Assembly (NCBI RefSeq): GCF_029633825.1
Contig: NZ_CP090640.1
Coordinates: 930,001 to 994,000 of the forward strand
DNA: 64,000 bases
Source: Burkholderia contaminans
GTDB lineage: Bacteria > Pseudomonadota > Gammaproteobacteria > Burkholderiales > Burkholderiaceae
Direction of reading: 5' to 3'
A model generated the notes under the pieces. It was not told where the DNA came from. It ran no database searches and saw nothing but the letters and a program-made list of their open reading frames with translations. Positions 8,550-18,342 of the stretch are shown one piece after another. Made by a program: the position numbers and the translations under genes. Numbering within the stretch: the first letter of the stretch is position 1; every line of letters starts with the position of its first letter.

Positions 8550-9323
8550 CTAGAACGGCACTTCCGATTTCGACGCCGAACGCGTGCCCGGCAACGGCCG
8601 GTTGCTCGCGCCGTGGTACGTGTACACGAGCGAGAACTTCACCTGGTCGGAACGGTTCTGCCCGGCCGAATGCAGCGTGTTGCTGTGGAAAAACACGACG
8701 TCGCCCGTCTGCAGCGACGGGCACGTGGCCGCGTCGATCATCTTCCTGTTCGCCGGCAGGTCGCTGCGGAAGAACTTCGCATCGTCGAACGCTTCGGGCC
8801 CGAATTCGGCCGTATGCGACCCCGGTACGAGCCACAGTGCGCCGTTCTCGTTCGTTTCCGGGCCGAGTGCGAGCCACACCGACACCATGTCCGGACGCTC
8901 GAACGCCCAGTAACGGAAATCGCGATGCCAGCCGGTCAGGCTGCCGTACGCCGGGTGCTTGGTCATCATGCAGTTGTGATGCGCGCGCGACAGCACCGGT
9001 TCTTCACCGAAATACTCGCGCATCCACGCACCGATTTCGGGTGCGGTCGCGCGCTCGGCGAAGGCCGGATCACGCGAATACGCATCGAGCAACCGCCGCA
9101 CCGTGTGCCCGCCCGGCGCATGCTTGGACTCGGGCGCGCCCGGGTAGCGCAGGTCCGCCTCGAACTCGATCGGCTCGGCCGCCTCCTGCAACTGGCGCTC
9201 CGCGACCTGCCTGAGCGCCGCGCACTGCTCGGCGCTGACGAGGCCACGCGCGACGACGAAGCCCCGCTCGCGCAATTCCGCGACTTGCGCGCGGATCGAT
9301 TCCGACTGCAATGGAGACGACAT
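8550..9323 (-). CDS. Phytanoyl-CoA dioxygenase (PhyH) family protein
   Basis: The 257-residue protein belongs to the Fe(II)/2-oxoglutarate-dependent oxygenases. The iron-binding facial triad is visible as His and Asp in GWHRDFRYW and a distal His in FFHSNTLHSAGQN. A downstream Arg for 2-oxoglutarate is probably in that same C-terminal region. WLVPGSH is the typical PhyH strand. The start MSSPLQSES at 9323 is preferred over a 31-codon extension that is rich in Cys/Arg and lacks a ribosome site. Members hydroxylate fatty acyl-CoAs or secondary metabolites such as ectoine. Here no neighbouring pathway identifies the substrate. Confidence 0.87.
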   Translation of the reverse strand: MSSPLQSESIRAQVAELRERGFVVARGLVSAEQCAALRQVAERQLQEAAEPIEFEADLRYPGAPESKHAPGGHTVRRLLDAYSRDPAFAERATAPEIGAWMREYFGEEPVLSRAHHNCMMTKHPAYGSLTGWHRDFRYWAFERPDMVSVWLALGPETNENGALWLVPGSHTAEFGPEAFDDAKFFRSDLPANRKMIDAATCPSLQTGDVVFFHSNTLHSAGQNRSDQVKFSLVYTYHGASNRPLPGTRSASKSEVPF

Positions 9324-9675
9324 GGGATGCCAGACGTTTATTGTGTGAATGTGACGATTGTAAATCGGCACCGGATACCGCGAACAGCACCATTGTCGTG
9401 CGCAGGGGCATGCCAATCTCGAATTTGATCCGGCTCAAGGGAACTGTACGGCGCGGTGCTGGCCTCACCCACAGGCGGTATGCGGCACACGCCTTGTGGC
9501 ACAAGGGTTTATCGCGACTTTTGCCCGTCATGAATCCCCTGTAGCCTGTCGCGGCCTGTCAATTCTGGCGGGCGCGGCGCGCAGCGGGTTTCGGTAAGAT
9601 CCGTTGCGCAATCCGAGGCCGTTCATACCAGTGCGCTCCCAAGGGCGCCATCCATACAAGCGAAGCATCGTTCAC
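9324..9675. other. 352-bp intergenic region, no gene supported
   Basis: Divergent spacer between the PhyH gene and a small Arg-rich reading frame. It is relatively AT-rich near 9330-9440, so it probably holds the PhyH promoter. TAAGAT at 9595-9600 is a possible -10 for the rightward gene but lacks a matching -35. No repeat or RNA gene is visible. Confidence 0.4.
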
Positions 9676-10017
9676 ATGCCATTCCGTCTGACTTCCCGTC
9701 TCAGCCGCGCTGCGAAGCGCGTCGTGCCGCCCGCTCCTGCCCGCTCGCTGCGCCATCACCGCGCACGCACGCAGGCGCTGGCGGAGCGTACGCCCGCACA
9801 TAGCCGGCTGGACGGTATCCGTGCGTGGTTCCACGCATTTTTCTCGATGATGAGCGCGCAGGCGTTCTCGCGCCGTGCCGGCCTGCGCTCGCTGCTGCAG
9901 AAGCCGTCGTCGCTGCGCGCGCTCGCGCTGCGCCGCACGCTCGGCCCGCAGCGCCGCGTCAACCGCCCGCGCCGCCTCGCGGCCAGCAACGGCTGGTTCG
10001 GGTTCGGCGCACGCTGA
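9676..10017 (+). CDS. Hypothetical Arg-rich basic protein, 113 aa
   Basis: The frame starts MPFRLTSRLSRAAKRVVPP. Roughly one residue in five is Arg, and it contains a hydrophobic middle segment (AWFHAFFSMMSAQAF) and a C-terminal GWFGFGAR. There is no recognised domain, and the ribosome site is weak. Support comes from its clean position between a long promoter-like spacer and a strong terminator 90 bases downstream, with no better frame on the other strand. It could be a nucleic-acid-binding or ribosome-associated small protein, but that is speculation. It may also be a compositional artefact. Confidence 0.45.
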   Translation: MPFRLTSRLSRAAKRVVPPAPARSLRHHRARTQALAERTPAHSRLDGIRAWFHAFFSMMSAQAFSRRAGLRSLLQKPSSLRALALRRTLGPQRRVNRPRRLAASNGWFGFGAR

Positions 10018-10105
10018 GCGCACGCCGGCGGGCCCCGCAGCGCGGCGATCGCCGTCGCGTCGCTGCCCGCGCCGTTGCCCGACTGCCCCGGCGATCGGAA
10101 CCCAT

Positions 10106-10134
10106 AAAAAAACCCCGGCAATGCCGGGGTTTTT
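10106..10134. terminator. Bidirectional rho-independent terminator between the Arg-rich ORF and metK
   Basis: Seven A, then the 7-bp perfect stem CCCCGGC / GCCGGGG with an AAT loop, then five T. The symmetric A and T tracts make it a terminator in both directions. It lies 20 bases after the end of metK, which reads leftward. Confidence 0.85.
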
Positions 10135-10153
10135 CATTTGAGGCTAAGGACGC

Positions 10154-11341
10154 TTACGCGACGCGTGCCGTCGGCTCGACGCCGGCCGCTTCGGCCAGGG
10201 CGAGCGCCTTGTCGGTCGCTTCCCACGAGAATTCCGGCTCTTCGCGGCCGAAGTGGCCGTAAGCAGCGGTCTTCTCGTAGATCGGGCGCAGCAGGTCGAG
10301 CATCTTGATGATGCCCTTCGGACGCAGGTCGAAATGCTCGCGCACGAGCTTCGTGATCACCGCATCCGACACGCGGCCCGTGCCGAACGTGTTGACCATC
10401 ACCGAGGTCGGCTCGGCCACGCCGATCGCGTACGACACCTGGATCAGCGCGCGCGACGCGAGGCCGGCGGCAACGATGTTCTTCGCGACGTAGCGGCCTG
10501 CGTATGCGGCCGAACGGTCGACCTTCGACGGATCCTTGCCCGAGAACGCGCCGCCGCCGTGCGGTGCGGCACCGCCGTAGGTGTCGACGATGATCTTGCG
10601 GCCGGTCAGGCCGCAGTCGCCCTGCGGGCCACCGATCACGAACCGGCCGGTCGGGTTCACCAGGAACTTGATGTCGCCCTTGATCAGGTCGGCCGGCAGC
10701 GTCGGCTTGATGATTTCCTCGATCACGGCTTCGCGCAGCGCCGGCAGCTCGATGTCCGGTGCGTGCTGCGTCGACAGCACGACGGTGTCGATCGAATCGG
10801 GCTTGCCGTCGACGTAGCGGACCGTCACCTGCGACTTCGCGTCCGGGCGCAGCCATTGCAGGCGGCCGTCGCGGCGCAGGCTGGCCTGGCGCTCGACGAG
10901 GCGGTGCGACAGGTAGATCGGCAGCGGCATCAGTTCCGGCGTTTCATCGCACGCATAACCGAACATCAGACCCTGGTCGCCCGCGCCCTGGTCGAGGTTG
11001 TCGTCGTGTGCACGATCGACGCCCTGGGCGATGTCCGGCGACTGCTTGTCGTACGCGACGAGCACCGCGCAACCCTTGTAGTCGATGCCGTAGTCGGTGT
11101 TGTCGTAGCCGATGCGCTTGATCGTGTCGCGCGCGATCTGGATGTAGTCGATGTTGGCCGTCGTGGTGATTTCACCGGCCAGGACGACGAGACCCGTGTT
11201 GCACAGCGTTTCCGCCGCAACGCGCGAATACTTGTCTTGCTCGAGGATGGCGTCGAGGATCGCGTCCGAGATTTGGTCCGCGACTTTGTCCGGATGGCCT
11301 TCGGAGACGGATTCGGACGTGAAGAAATAATCGTTTGCCAC
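10154..11341 (-). CDS. metK: S-adenosylmethionine synthetase
   Basis: MetK makes AdoMet from methionine and ATP. The 395-residue length is normal when the GTG at 11341 is used as start ([19 protein letters not shown]). The spacing to an AGGAGCC ribosome site supports this over upstream codons. The methionine/ATP site [12 protein letters not shown], the hexapeptide GAGDQG and the P-loop-like GGGAFSGKD are all present. Upstream there is a perfect TATAAT -10 and a leader of about 150 nt. It is divergent from the lipid A acyltransferase gene. Together with metXW at 26.6-28.4 kb it supplies methionine-cycle functions. Confidence 0.98.
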   Translation of the reverse strand: MANDYFFTSESVSEGHPDKVADQISDAILDAILEQDKYSRVAAETLCNTGLVVLAGEITTTANIDYIQIARDTIKRIGYDNTDYGIDYKGCAVLVAYDKQSPDIAQGVDRAHDDNLDQGAGDQGLMFGYACDETPELMPLPIYLSHRLVERQASLRRDGRLQWLRPDAKSQVTVRYVDGKPDSIDTVVLSTQHAPDIELPALREAVIEEIIKPTLPADLIKGDIKFLVNPTGRFVIGGPQGDCGLTGRKIIVDTYGGAAPHGGGAFSGKDPSKVDRSAAYAGRYVAKNIVAAGLASRALIQVSYAIGVAEPTSVMVNTFGTGRVSDAVITKLVREHFDLRPKGIIKMLDLLRPIYEKTAAYGHFGREEPEFSWEATDKALALAEAAGVEPTARVA

Positions 11342-11496
11342 TTTTTCAGGCTCCTGTGTGGTTACGGTTGGTTTCACGTAGCCAGCTTCGTTGGGCCTGA
11401 AGCGGCGACGCTTTAGCGGATTACCAGGACCGGGCAGCGTGTGTGACGCCAACCGGCTTCGCCCCGCAAGTTGTCAGTTAACTCGGCGAAGCCCGT

Positions 11497-11523
11497 ATTA
11501 TAGCGGCTTTCCTGAATTGTCAC
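11497..11523 (-). promoter_or_regulatory. Candidate sigma70 promoter of metK
   Basis: On the minus strand there is a perfect -10 TATAAT (11497-11502). A -35-like GTGACA lies 15 bases away at 11518-11523. The -10 match is strong and the spacer is short. The predicted transcript has a leader of about 150 nt before the GTG start. I could not fold this leader into any SAM riboswitch class that I know. Confidence 0.55.
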
Positions 11524-11606
11524 AGAGCGCCGCCCGTGCTGCATCTTCCGCTGTCTCACCACCCTGTTTGCAAAGCGCCGGCCAGCCGGTCCCACGGAGG
11601 TTTCGC

Positions 11607-12491
11607 ATGCTAGGTCGTCTAGCCACGCACCTCGCCATTGGCTTGCTGAAACTGCTCGCCCTGTTGCCGTACGGCCTGACCGCACGGTTCGGCGATGGTC
11701 TCGGCTGGCTGCTCTACAAGATCCCCAGCCGGCGAAAACGCATCGTACACACCAATCTGAAACTCTGCTTCCCTGACTGGAGCGACGAGCGCCGCGAGGA
11801 AATTGCCGGGCAGCATTTCCGCCATGCGATCCGCAGCTACGTCGAACGCAGCGTGCAGTGGTTCGGTTCGGAGAAAAAGCTCGCGAAGCTGATCCAGGTC
11901 GACAGCGCGGTCGATCTCGACGATCCGGACCTGCCGCCGACGCTGTTCCTCGGCCTGCATTTCGTCGGCATCGAGGCCGGCTCGATCTGGCTGAATCGTT
12001 CGCTGCATCGCCGCTGCGGGTCGCTCTACCAGCCGTTCTCGAACGCGGTGCTCGAGGAGGAGGCGAAGAAGGCGCGCGGGCGTTTCGACGCCGAGATGGT
12101 CGGCCGCGCGGACAGCGCACGCGTCGTGCTGCGCTGGCTGCGCGACCGCAAGCCGGTGATGCTCGGCGCCGACATGGACTACGGGCTTCGCAATTCGACG
12201 TTCGTGCCGTTCTTCGGCGTGCCCGCCTGCACGCTGACGGCGGTCGGCCGGCTCGCGAAGACGGGCCGTGCGCAGGTCGTGCCGTTCATCGGCGAGGTGC
12301 TGCCGAACTACAAAGGCTACCGTCTGAAGGTATTCAAGCCGTGGGAGCATTACCCGACCGGCGACGACGATCTCGACGCGCGGCGGATGAACGAATTCCT
12401 CGAGGAGCAGATCCCGCTGCTGCCCGAGCAGTACTACTGGGTGCACAAGCGCTTCAAGACGCGCCCGAACGGCGAGCCGAGCCTGTATTGA
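11607..12491 (+). CDS. lpxL: LpxL/HtrB-type lipid A late acyltransferase
   Basis: The 294-residue inner-membrane acyltransferase transfers a secondary acyl chain to the Kdo-lipid A precursor. An N-terminal hydrophobic segment (residues 8-22) anchors it. The catalytic HX4E motif is His118-FVGI-Glu123 in LFLGLHFVGIEAG. GADMDYG and QYYWVHKRFKTRP are typical C-terminal motifs. The ATG at 11607 follows an ACGGAGG ribosome site and gives the usual family length. Upstream in-frame codons are Ser/Arg-rich and unlikely. Whether it is the LpxL or LpxM paralogue, and which acyl chain it uses, cannot be settled from this sequence alone. Confidence 0.9.
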   Translation: MLGRLATHLAIGLLKLLALLPYGLTARFGDGLGWLLYKIPSRRKRIVHTNLKLCFPDWSDERREEIAGQHFRHAIRSYVERSVQWFGSEKKLAKLIQVDSAVDLDDPDLPPTLFLGLHFVGIEAGSIWLNRSLHRRCGSLYQPFSNAVLEEEAKKARGRFDAEMVGRADSARVVLRWLRDRKPVMLGADMDYGLRNSTFVPFFGVPACTLTAVGRLAKTGRAQVVPFIGEVLPNYKGYRLKVFKPWEHYPTGDDDLDARRMNEFLEEQIPLLPEQYYWVHKRFKTRPNGEPSLY

Positions 12492-12512
12492 GCCATGCTC
12501 ACGAGAGCGCGG

Positions 12513-12815
12513 TCACGTGCGTGCCCGCGCTCTCGCTATCTTGGGCACGCCTTTCGCGCGCGCCTGCCACAAATCGTAAGCGGATTGCTGCGCGAGCCAC
12601 AGATCCGCGCGACCGCCGTTCTCCTCGCCAAGCCACGCCTCGATGCGCAACGCCATTTCCGGCGAGATCCCTGCATGACCACGCAGAATGCGCGACAACG
12701 CCGCACGCGTGACGCCGAGTTGCGCCGCGGCCTCGGTGACGGTCAGGCCGAATGCCGGCAGCACGTCGTCGCGCAGCGCTTCGCCTGGATGCGGCGGATT
12801 GAAGATACGGGTCAT
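12513..12815 (-). CDS. higA: HigA-family antitoxin (XRE-type HTH), apparently orphan
   Basis: The 100-residue protein starts [20 protein letters not shown], the signature opening of the HigA/VapI addiction-module antidote family. A helix-turn-helix follows ([23 protein letters not shown], split here into motif positions about 28-50). HigA normally represses its own operon and binds HigB toxin. The toxin gene should lie immediately upstream and end about a dozen bases before this ATG. Here only its last ~15 codons remain (see 12829-12876). So this antitoxin looks like a survivor of a decayed module, perhaps kept as a regulator. Confidence 0.88.
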   Translation of the reverse strand: MTRIFNPPHPGEALRDDVLPAFGLTVTEAAAQLGVTRAALSRILRGHAGISPEMALRIEAWLGEENGGRADLWLAQQSAYDLWQARAKGVPKIARARART

Positions 12816-12828
12816 GGTTTGAATTACC

Positions 12829-12876
12829 TCAGTGGTAGTCCTGGTAATCGACCAGAACAGCGTCGGCACCCTCAAA
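12829..12876 (-). pseudogene. higB: C-terminal remnant of a HigB toxin gene
   Basis: Reading leftward in one frame, this stretch encodes [15 protein letters not shown] followed by a stop 13 bases before the higA start. Ending in (V)DYxDYH directly before HigA is the standard C-terminus of HigB/RelE-like host-inhibition-of-growth toxins. Upstream of Phe the frame no longer resembles HigB (the expected basic NWRLTFRF core is absent), and no HigB N-terminus is present in the following 300 bases. The toxin has been deleted, leaving the tail. This rests on my memory of the family C-terminus; a protein search would be decisive. Confidence 0.6.
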
Positions 12877-13200
12877 GCTGAAAGATCTTGATTGCCTCGT
12901 CAATTTGACCTGTACGAAAGTACGCGCCCGCGCCATCCCGTGCGTTCGCCGAACCTGCTCGCACGACGACAGGCCCGCCACATCTCGTCAATCTGCCCGC
13001 CTGTCGCACACGCGCCCAGTCGACCGATCGACAGATGCGCCCCAATTCGCCCCCACCCGCCCCCGCCCGCGCAGGACGCCCCTGTCGGCTGCATGTATCA
13101 TTTGCGGTTGAGATCAGCACGACGAACGAGGCGGCCCCGCATGGCGCGGCGTCGAGCACGCCGCGCTGACCGCCTCGTTCGCCATGGAAATCCGGACCCA
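12877..13200. other. 324-bp region upstream of dapF, no intact gene
   Basis: This region holds the likely deletion scar of the higB remnant on its left and the dapF promoter/leader on its right. A frame at 12872-13159 on the minus strand is Cys/Ala/Arg-rich and does not look like a protein. No RNA gene is recognised. Confidence 0.4.
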
Positions 13201-14070
13201 GTGAAACTCTCGTTCACCAAGATGCACGGCGCGGGCAACGACTTCGTCGTGCTCGACGGCTATTCGCGCGCACTGCCGCCGCTCACCGAAGCGCAGGTGC
13301 GTGCGCTCGCCAATCGTCACTTCGGCATCGGCGCCGACCAGCTGCTGCTCGTCGAAAAACCGACCGTCGACGGCGTCGATTTCAAGTACCGGATCTTCAA
13401 TTGCGACGGCGGCGAGGTCGAACACTGCGGCAACGGCGCGCGCTGCTTCGTGAAGTTCGTCAGCGACCGCGGCCTGACCGACAAGCGCAGCGTGCGCGTG
13501 CAGGTGATGAAGGGCCTGATCACGCTGACGATGCAGGACAACGGCGAAGTCGTCGTCGACATGGGTGCGCCCGTGTTCACGCCGGCGCAGGTGCCGTTCG
13601 ACGCAGCGGGCCTCGAAGGCCGCACCGAGGGCCGCGACACGCTGTGGCCGCTCGACGTCGGCGGCGCGACACGCTGGATCTCGACGGTGACGATGGGCAA
13701 CCCGCACGCGGTGCAGGTCGTCGACGACACCGAAGCGTATCCGGTGCTGGAAGAAGGCCCGCTGATCGAGCATCACGCGCGCTTCCCGGAGCGCGTGAAC
13801 GCCGGCTTCATGCAGATCGTGTCGCGCAGCGAGGTGAAGCTGCGCGTGTACGAACGCGCGGCAGGCGAGACGCTCGCGTGCGGCACCGGCGCATGCGCGG
13901 CGGTCGCGGCCGGCATCCGGCGCGGCCTGCTCGATTCGCCCGTGACCGTGCACACGCACGGCGGCACGCTGACGATCAGCTGGGACGGCGCGCGCGACGA
14001 AGCCGCCGCGCTGATGATGGCCGGGCCCGCCACGACCGTGTTCGAAGGCGAGATCGACCTGCCCGCCTGA
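13201..14070 (+). CDS. dapF: Diaminopimelate epimerase
   Basis: DapF interconverts LL- and meso-diaminopimelate for lysine and peptidoglycan synthesis. The 289-residue protein starts at a GTG ([20 protein letters not shown]). It carries the two catalytic cysteines of the cofactor-independent racemase mechanism, Cys76 in HCGNGARC and Cys227 in ACGTGAC. Earlier codons in the frame are unconvincing, so the GTG is well supported. It leads a run with a DUF484 gene and xerC, an order conserved in many proteobacteria, where it is thought to be one operon. Confidence 0.97.
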   Translation: MKLSFTKMHGAGNDFVVLDGYSRALPPLTEAQVRALANRHFGIGADQLLLVEKPTVDGVDFKYRIFNCDGGEVEHCGNGARCFVKFVSDRGLTDKRSVRVQVMKGLITLTMQDNGEVVVDMGAPVFTPAQVPFDAAGLEGRTEGRDTLWPLDVGGATRWISTVTMGNPHAVQVVDDTEAYPVLEEGPLIEHHARFPERVNAGFMQIVSRSEVKLRVYERAAGETLACGTGACAAVAAGIRRGLLDSPVTVHTHGGTLTISWDGARDEAAALMMAGPATTVFEGEIDLPA

Positions 14071-14107
14071 CCCTGCAACGTCCTTGATAACTGAACGCTC
14101 CAGCCAC

Positions 14108-14836
14108 ATGAACGATCGCGAAGTCGCCGACTACCTGCTCGCCAATCCCGAATTCTTCGCGCGGCACGCCGAACTGCTCGCGACGATCCGCCTCGCGAAC
14201 CCGCACGGCAAGGCCGCGATCTCGCTGCAGGAGCGGCAGATGGAGATGCTGCGCGACAAGAACAAGCATCTCGAGCGCCGGCTCGCCGAACTCGTGCGCT
14301 ATGGCCACGAGAACGACAGCCTGTCCGCGAAGTTCAGCCGCTGGACGGCACGCGTGATCGCGGAACGCGATCCGTACGCGCTGCCGCGCACGATCGCCGA
14401 CGGTATCGCCGAAGTCTTCGACGTACCGCAGACGGCGCTGCGCGTGTGGGATGTCGCCGACACCTACTCGCAGGCCGACTTCGCGCGCCAGGTCGGCGAG
14501 GAAGTGCGCCTGTTCACGAACGGGCTGTCGACGCCGTACTGCGGTGCGAACACGGGCTTCGAGGCCGCGCAGTGGCTCGCGCCCGCGATCGCCGCCCCGG
14601 CCGCGAATGCGGCGGAGGGCGCGGACGCCGCGCCGCCGGCCGGCGACGGCTCGGCCGCGTCGGTCGCGCTGCTCGCGCTGCGTGCGCCGCTCGCCGGCAA
14701 CGATGCGCCCGCGTTCGGCCTGCTCGTGCTCGGCTCGCCCGACCCGCGCCGCTTCCACGACGGGATGGCCACCGACTTCCTCGCGCAGATCGCGACGCTC
14801 GCGAGCGCCGCGCTCACGCGCCTGCTGCCGCACTGA
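14108..14836 (+). CDS. DUF484 family protein (GAF-like domain)
   Basis: The 242-residue protein opens with NDREVADYLLANPEFFARHAELL, the hallmark of DUF484. A basic coiled segment follows (ISLQERQMEMLRDKNKHLERRLAEL, about residues 40-65), then a GAF-like sensory fold. A Gly/Ala-rich linker near residues 165-185 interrupts the second domain. The family has no settled biochemical role, but its fixed position between dapF and xerC suggests a link to chromosome or wall functions. The start at 14108 is chosen over an upstream ATG at 14084 because the family begins at this motif. Confidence 0.88.
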   Translation: MNDREVADYLLANPEFFARHAELLATIRLANPHGKAAISLQERQMEMLRDKNKHLERRLAELVRYGHENDSLSAKFSRWTARVIAERDPYALPRTIADGIAEVFDVPQTALRVWDVADTYSQADFARQVGEEVRLFTNGLSTPYCGANTGFEAAQWLAPAIAAPAANAAEGADAAPPAGDGSAASVALLALRAPLAGNDAPAFGLLVLGSPDPRRFHDGMATDFLAQIATLASAALTRLLPH

Positions 14837-14850
14837 TCCTTCCGCAAGCG

Positions 14851-15771
14851 ATGACAGACGATCCGATCGCCGCCTACCTGTCGAACCTGAAGCACGTCAG
14901 GCAGCTGTCGGAACACACGCTGCGCGGCTACACGCACGAACTCGACGAACTGAAGAAGCTCGCGAACGGCCGGCCGCTCGAAGCGCTGACGGCCGCCGAC
15001 ATGCGCGGCGCGGTCGCGCGCGCGCATTCGGGCGGGCTGTCTGCCCGGTCGATCTCGCACCGGCTGTCCGCGTGGCGCGCGTTCTACCGCTGGCTCGCGC
15101 AGCGCGTCGAGATGCCCGCGAACCCGGTCGCCGCGGTGCGCGCGCCGAAACGCGCAAAGACATTGCCGAAGGCGCTGTCGGTCGACGATGCTTCCGCATT
15201 GATGGACGCGCCGCTCGCCAACACGACCGAAGGCATCCGCGATCACGCGATCCTCGAGCTGTTCTATTCGTCCGGTCTGCGCCTCGCCGAGCTGATCGGG
15301 CTCGACGTCATGTACACGCAGGCCGACGGCTACCGCTCGGCCGGCTGGCTCGACCTCGCCGAAGCCGAAGTCACCGTGCGCGGCAAGGGCAACAAGGAGC
15401 GCAAGGTGCCGGTCGGCCGCAAGGCGATCGACGCGCTGAACGCATGGCTCGCGGTACGCAGCGAATTCGTGAAGCACGATCCGCATCCGCTGTTCGTGTC
15501 CGTGCGCGGCAACCGGATGTCGCCGGGCGTCGTGCGCGAGCGCGTGAAGCGCGCGGCGCTCACCGCGGGCATCCCCGCCAACGGCCATCCGCACGTGCTG
15601 CGCCACTCGTTCGCGACGCACGTGCTGCAGTCGAGCGGCGACCTGCGCGCGGTGCAGGAACTGCTCGGCCACGCGAGCGTCTCCGCGACGCAGGTCTATA
15701 CGTCGCTCGACTTCCAGCATCTCGCGAAGATTTACGACAGCGCGCATCCGCGCGCGAAGAAGCGCGACTGA
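14851..15771 (+). CDS. xerC: Tyrosine recombinase XerC
   Basis: XerC acts with XerD at dif, under FtsK control, to resolve chromosome dimers before division. The 306-residue protein has an N-terminal SAM-like DNA-binding domain (residues 1-100) and a catalytic domain. The catalytic residues are Arg144, Lys179, His248, Arg251, His274 and nucleophile Tyr283 (in LLGHASVSATQVYTSLD). All are intact, so it should be active. A short insert DVMYTQADGYRSAGWLDL follows the first Arg box. It begins 14 bases after the DUF484 gene and is probably co-transcribed with dapF. Confidence 0.96.
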   Translation: MTDDPIAAYLSNLKHVRQLSEHTLRGYTHELDELKKLANGRPLEALTAADMRGAVARAHSGGLSARSISHRLSAWRAFYRWLAQRVEMPANPVAAVRAPKRAKTLPKALSVDDASALMDAPLANTTEGIRDHAILELFYSSGLRLAELIGLDVMYTQADGYRSAGWLDLAEAEVTVRGKGNKERKVPVGRKAIDALNAWLAVRSEFVKHDPHPLFVSVRGNRMSPGVVRERVKRAALTAGIPANGHPHVLRHSFATHVLQSSGDLRAVQELLGHASVSATQVYTSLDFQHLAKIYDSAHPRAKKRD

Positions 15772-15847
15772 CGCGCGTCCCGTATGACCCGCCGCGCGCG
15801 GCGACCTGCAACGGTCGGTGTCGCGCACGGCCCATTTCGATCTCATC

Positions 15848-17062
15848 ATGCAAACCGTCACCCTCAAGCCGTCCAAGGAAAAATCGCTGCTGCGCCGCCA
15901 TCCGTGGATCTACGCCAATGCGATCGACCGCGTCGACGGCAAGCCCGCCCCCGGCGCGACCGTGATCGTGCGCGCGCACGACGGCCGCTTCCTCGCGCGC
16001 GGCGCGTACAGCCCGCAATCGCAGATCCGCGTGCGCGTGTGGAGCTTCGACGAGAACGAGCCGATCGACCACGCGTTCTTCAAGCGCCGCGTGCAGCGCG
16101 CGGTCACGCACCGCACGACGATGGTGTCGGGCACGGGCGCGGTGCGGCTCGTGTTCGGCGAAGCCGACGGGCTGCCGGGGCTGATCGTCGACTATTACGT
16201 CGCGGACACCGCCGAAGCCGGCGCCGCGCCGCGCGGCCAGCTGGTCTGCCAGTTCATGGCCGCGGGCGTCGAGGCATGGAAGGATGCGATCGTGAAGGCG
16301 CTCGTCGGCGCCACGGACTGCCCGAACGTCTATGAACGCTCGGATGTGTCGATCCGCGACAAGGAAGGGCTCGAACAGACGACCGGCGTGCTGGCCGGCG
16401 ATGCGCCGCCCGCGACGCTGATCTCGAACGAAAACGGCGTGCGCTATCACGTCGACGTGCCGAACGGCCACAAGACAGGCTTCTACGTCGACCAGCGCGA
16501 CAACCGCGCACTGGTGGCGCAATACGCGGCCGATCGTGACGTGCTGAACTGCTTCTGCTACACGGGCGGCTTCTCGCTCGCCGCACTCAAGGGCGGCGCG
16601 AAGCGCGTCGTATCGATCGACTCGTCGGGCGATGCGCTCGCGCTCGCGCAGCAGAACGTCGTCGCCAACGGCTTCGACGCCGAACGCGCGACCTGGCTCG
16701 ACGCCGACGCATTCAAGACCCTGCGCCGCCTCGTCGACGAAGGCGAGCGTTTCGACCTGATCGTGCTCGATCCGCCGAAGTTCGCGCCGACCCGCGACAG
16801 CGTCGATCGCGCGGCACGCGCGTACAAGGACATCAACCTGAGCGGCTTCAAGCTGCTGCGTCCGGGCGGCCTGCTGTTCACGTACTCGTGCTCGGGTGCG
16901 ATCGACATGGACCTGTTCCAGAAGATCGTCGCGGGCGCGGCCGCCGACGCGAAGGTCGACGCGCGCATCCTGAAGCGCCTCGGCGCGGGCGTCGATCACC
17001 CGCTGCTCGCCGCGTTCCCGGAAGGCGAATATCTGAAGGGCCTGCTGTTGCAAATCGTCTGA
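15848..17062 (+). CDS. rlmI: Class I SAM-dependent rRNA methyltransferase, RlmI type
   Basis: The 404-residue protein has an N-terminal PUA domain (QTVTLKPSKEKSLLRRHPWIYANAI) and a Rossmann methyltransferase domain. FCYTGGFSLAALKGGAKRV is the AdoMet loop, DPPKFAPTRD is motif IV, and TYSCSGAID supplies the catalytic-loop cysteine typical of m5C enzymes. E. coli RlmI makes m5C1962 in 23S rRNA. The start at 15848 is preferred because the family begins at the Lys/Leu-rich PUA strand. A start at 15818 would add ten residues. Substrate position is by homology only. Confidence 0.88.
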   Translation: MQTVTLKPSKEKSLLRRHPWIYANAIDRVDGKPAPGATVIVRAHDGRFLARGAYSPQSQIRVRVWSFDENEPIDHAFFKRRVQRAVTHRTTMVSGTGAVRLVFGEADGLPGLIVDYYVADTAEAGAAPRGQLVCQFMAAGVEAWKDAIVKALVGATDCPNVYERSDVSIRDKEGLEQTTGVLAGDAPPATLISNENGVRYHVDVPNGHKTGFYVDQRDNRALVAQYAADRDVLNCFCYTGGFSLAALKGGAKRVVSIDSSGDALALAQQNVVANGFDAERATWLDADAFKTLRRLVDEGERFDLIVLDPPKFAPTRDSVDRAARAYKDINLSGFKLLRPGGLLFTYSCSGAIDMDLFQKIVAGAAADAKVDARILKRLGAGVDHPLLAAFPEGEYLKGLLLQIV

Positions 17063-17262
17063 TTGCCCCGATCTACGCGCGTGACCGTTCGCCGGCCGCG
17101 GCCCCGCGCCCGGCGGATCCGCGCTCCCGCCTGTCGTTCGGACGACGGGCGAGGGCTTGACAGGTATGTTTCAATGGATGGTTGTGCGCCCCGGCTGGCA
17201 AAGCCCCGGGCGCGACGCACATCCTGGTTTTGACCCCGATTCACGAACCACAGGCGATTGAC
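17063..17262. other. 200-bp region upstream of the COG0523 gene
   Basis: A consensus TTGACA occurs at 17157-17162. The hexamer 17 bases later (GGTTGT) is a poor -10, so promoter status is doubtful. I looked for an AT-rich inverted repeat of Zur-box type, because zinc-regulated relatives carry one, and did not see one. Confidence 0.35.

Positions 17263-18342
<1,080 letters not shown>

Noticed and set aside
11342..11490. SAM riboswitch in the metK leader
   Set aside because: I could not match conserved core sequences of known SAM classes; left as an open question.
12872..13159. 95-codon minus-strand frame taken as a possible intact HigB
   Set aside because: Its ending differs in frame from the HigB tail and its composition is Cys/Ala/Arg-rich; only the short C-terminal remnant resembles HigB.
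17063..17262. Zur box before the COG0523 GTPase
   Set aside because: No AT-rich inverted repeat of Zur type is visible; a matrix search would be needed.
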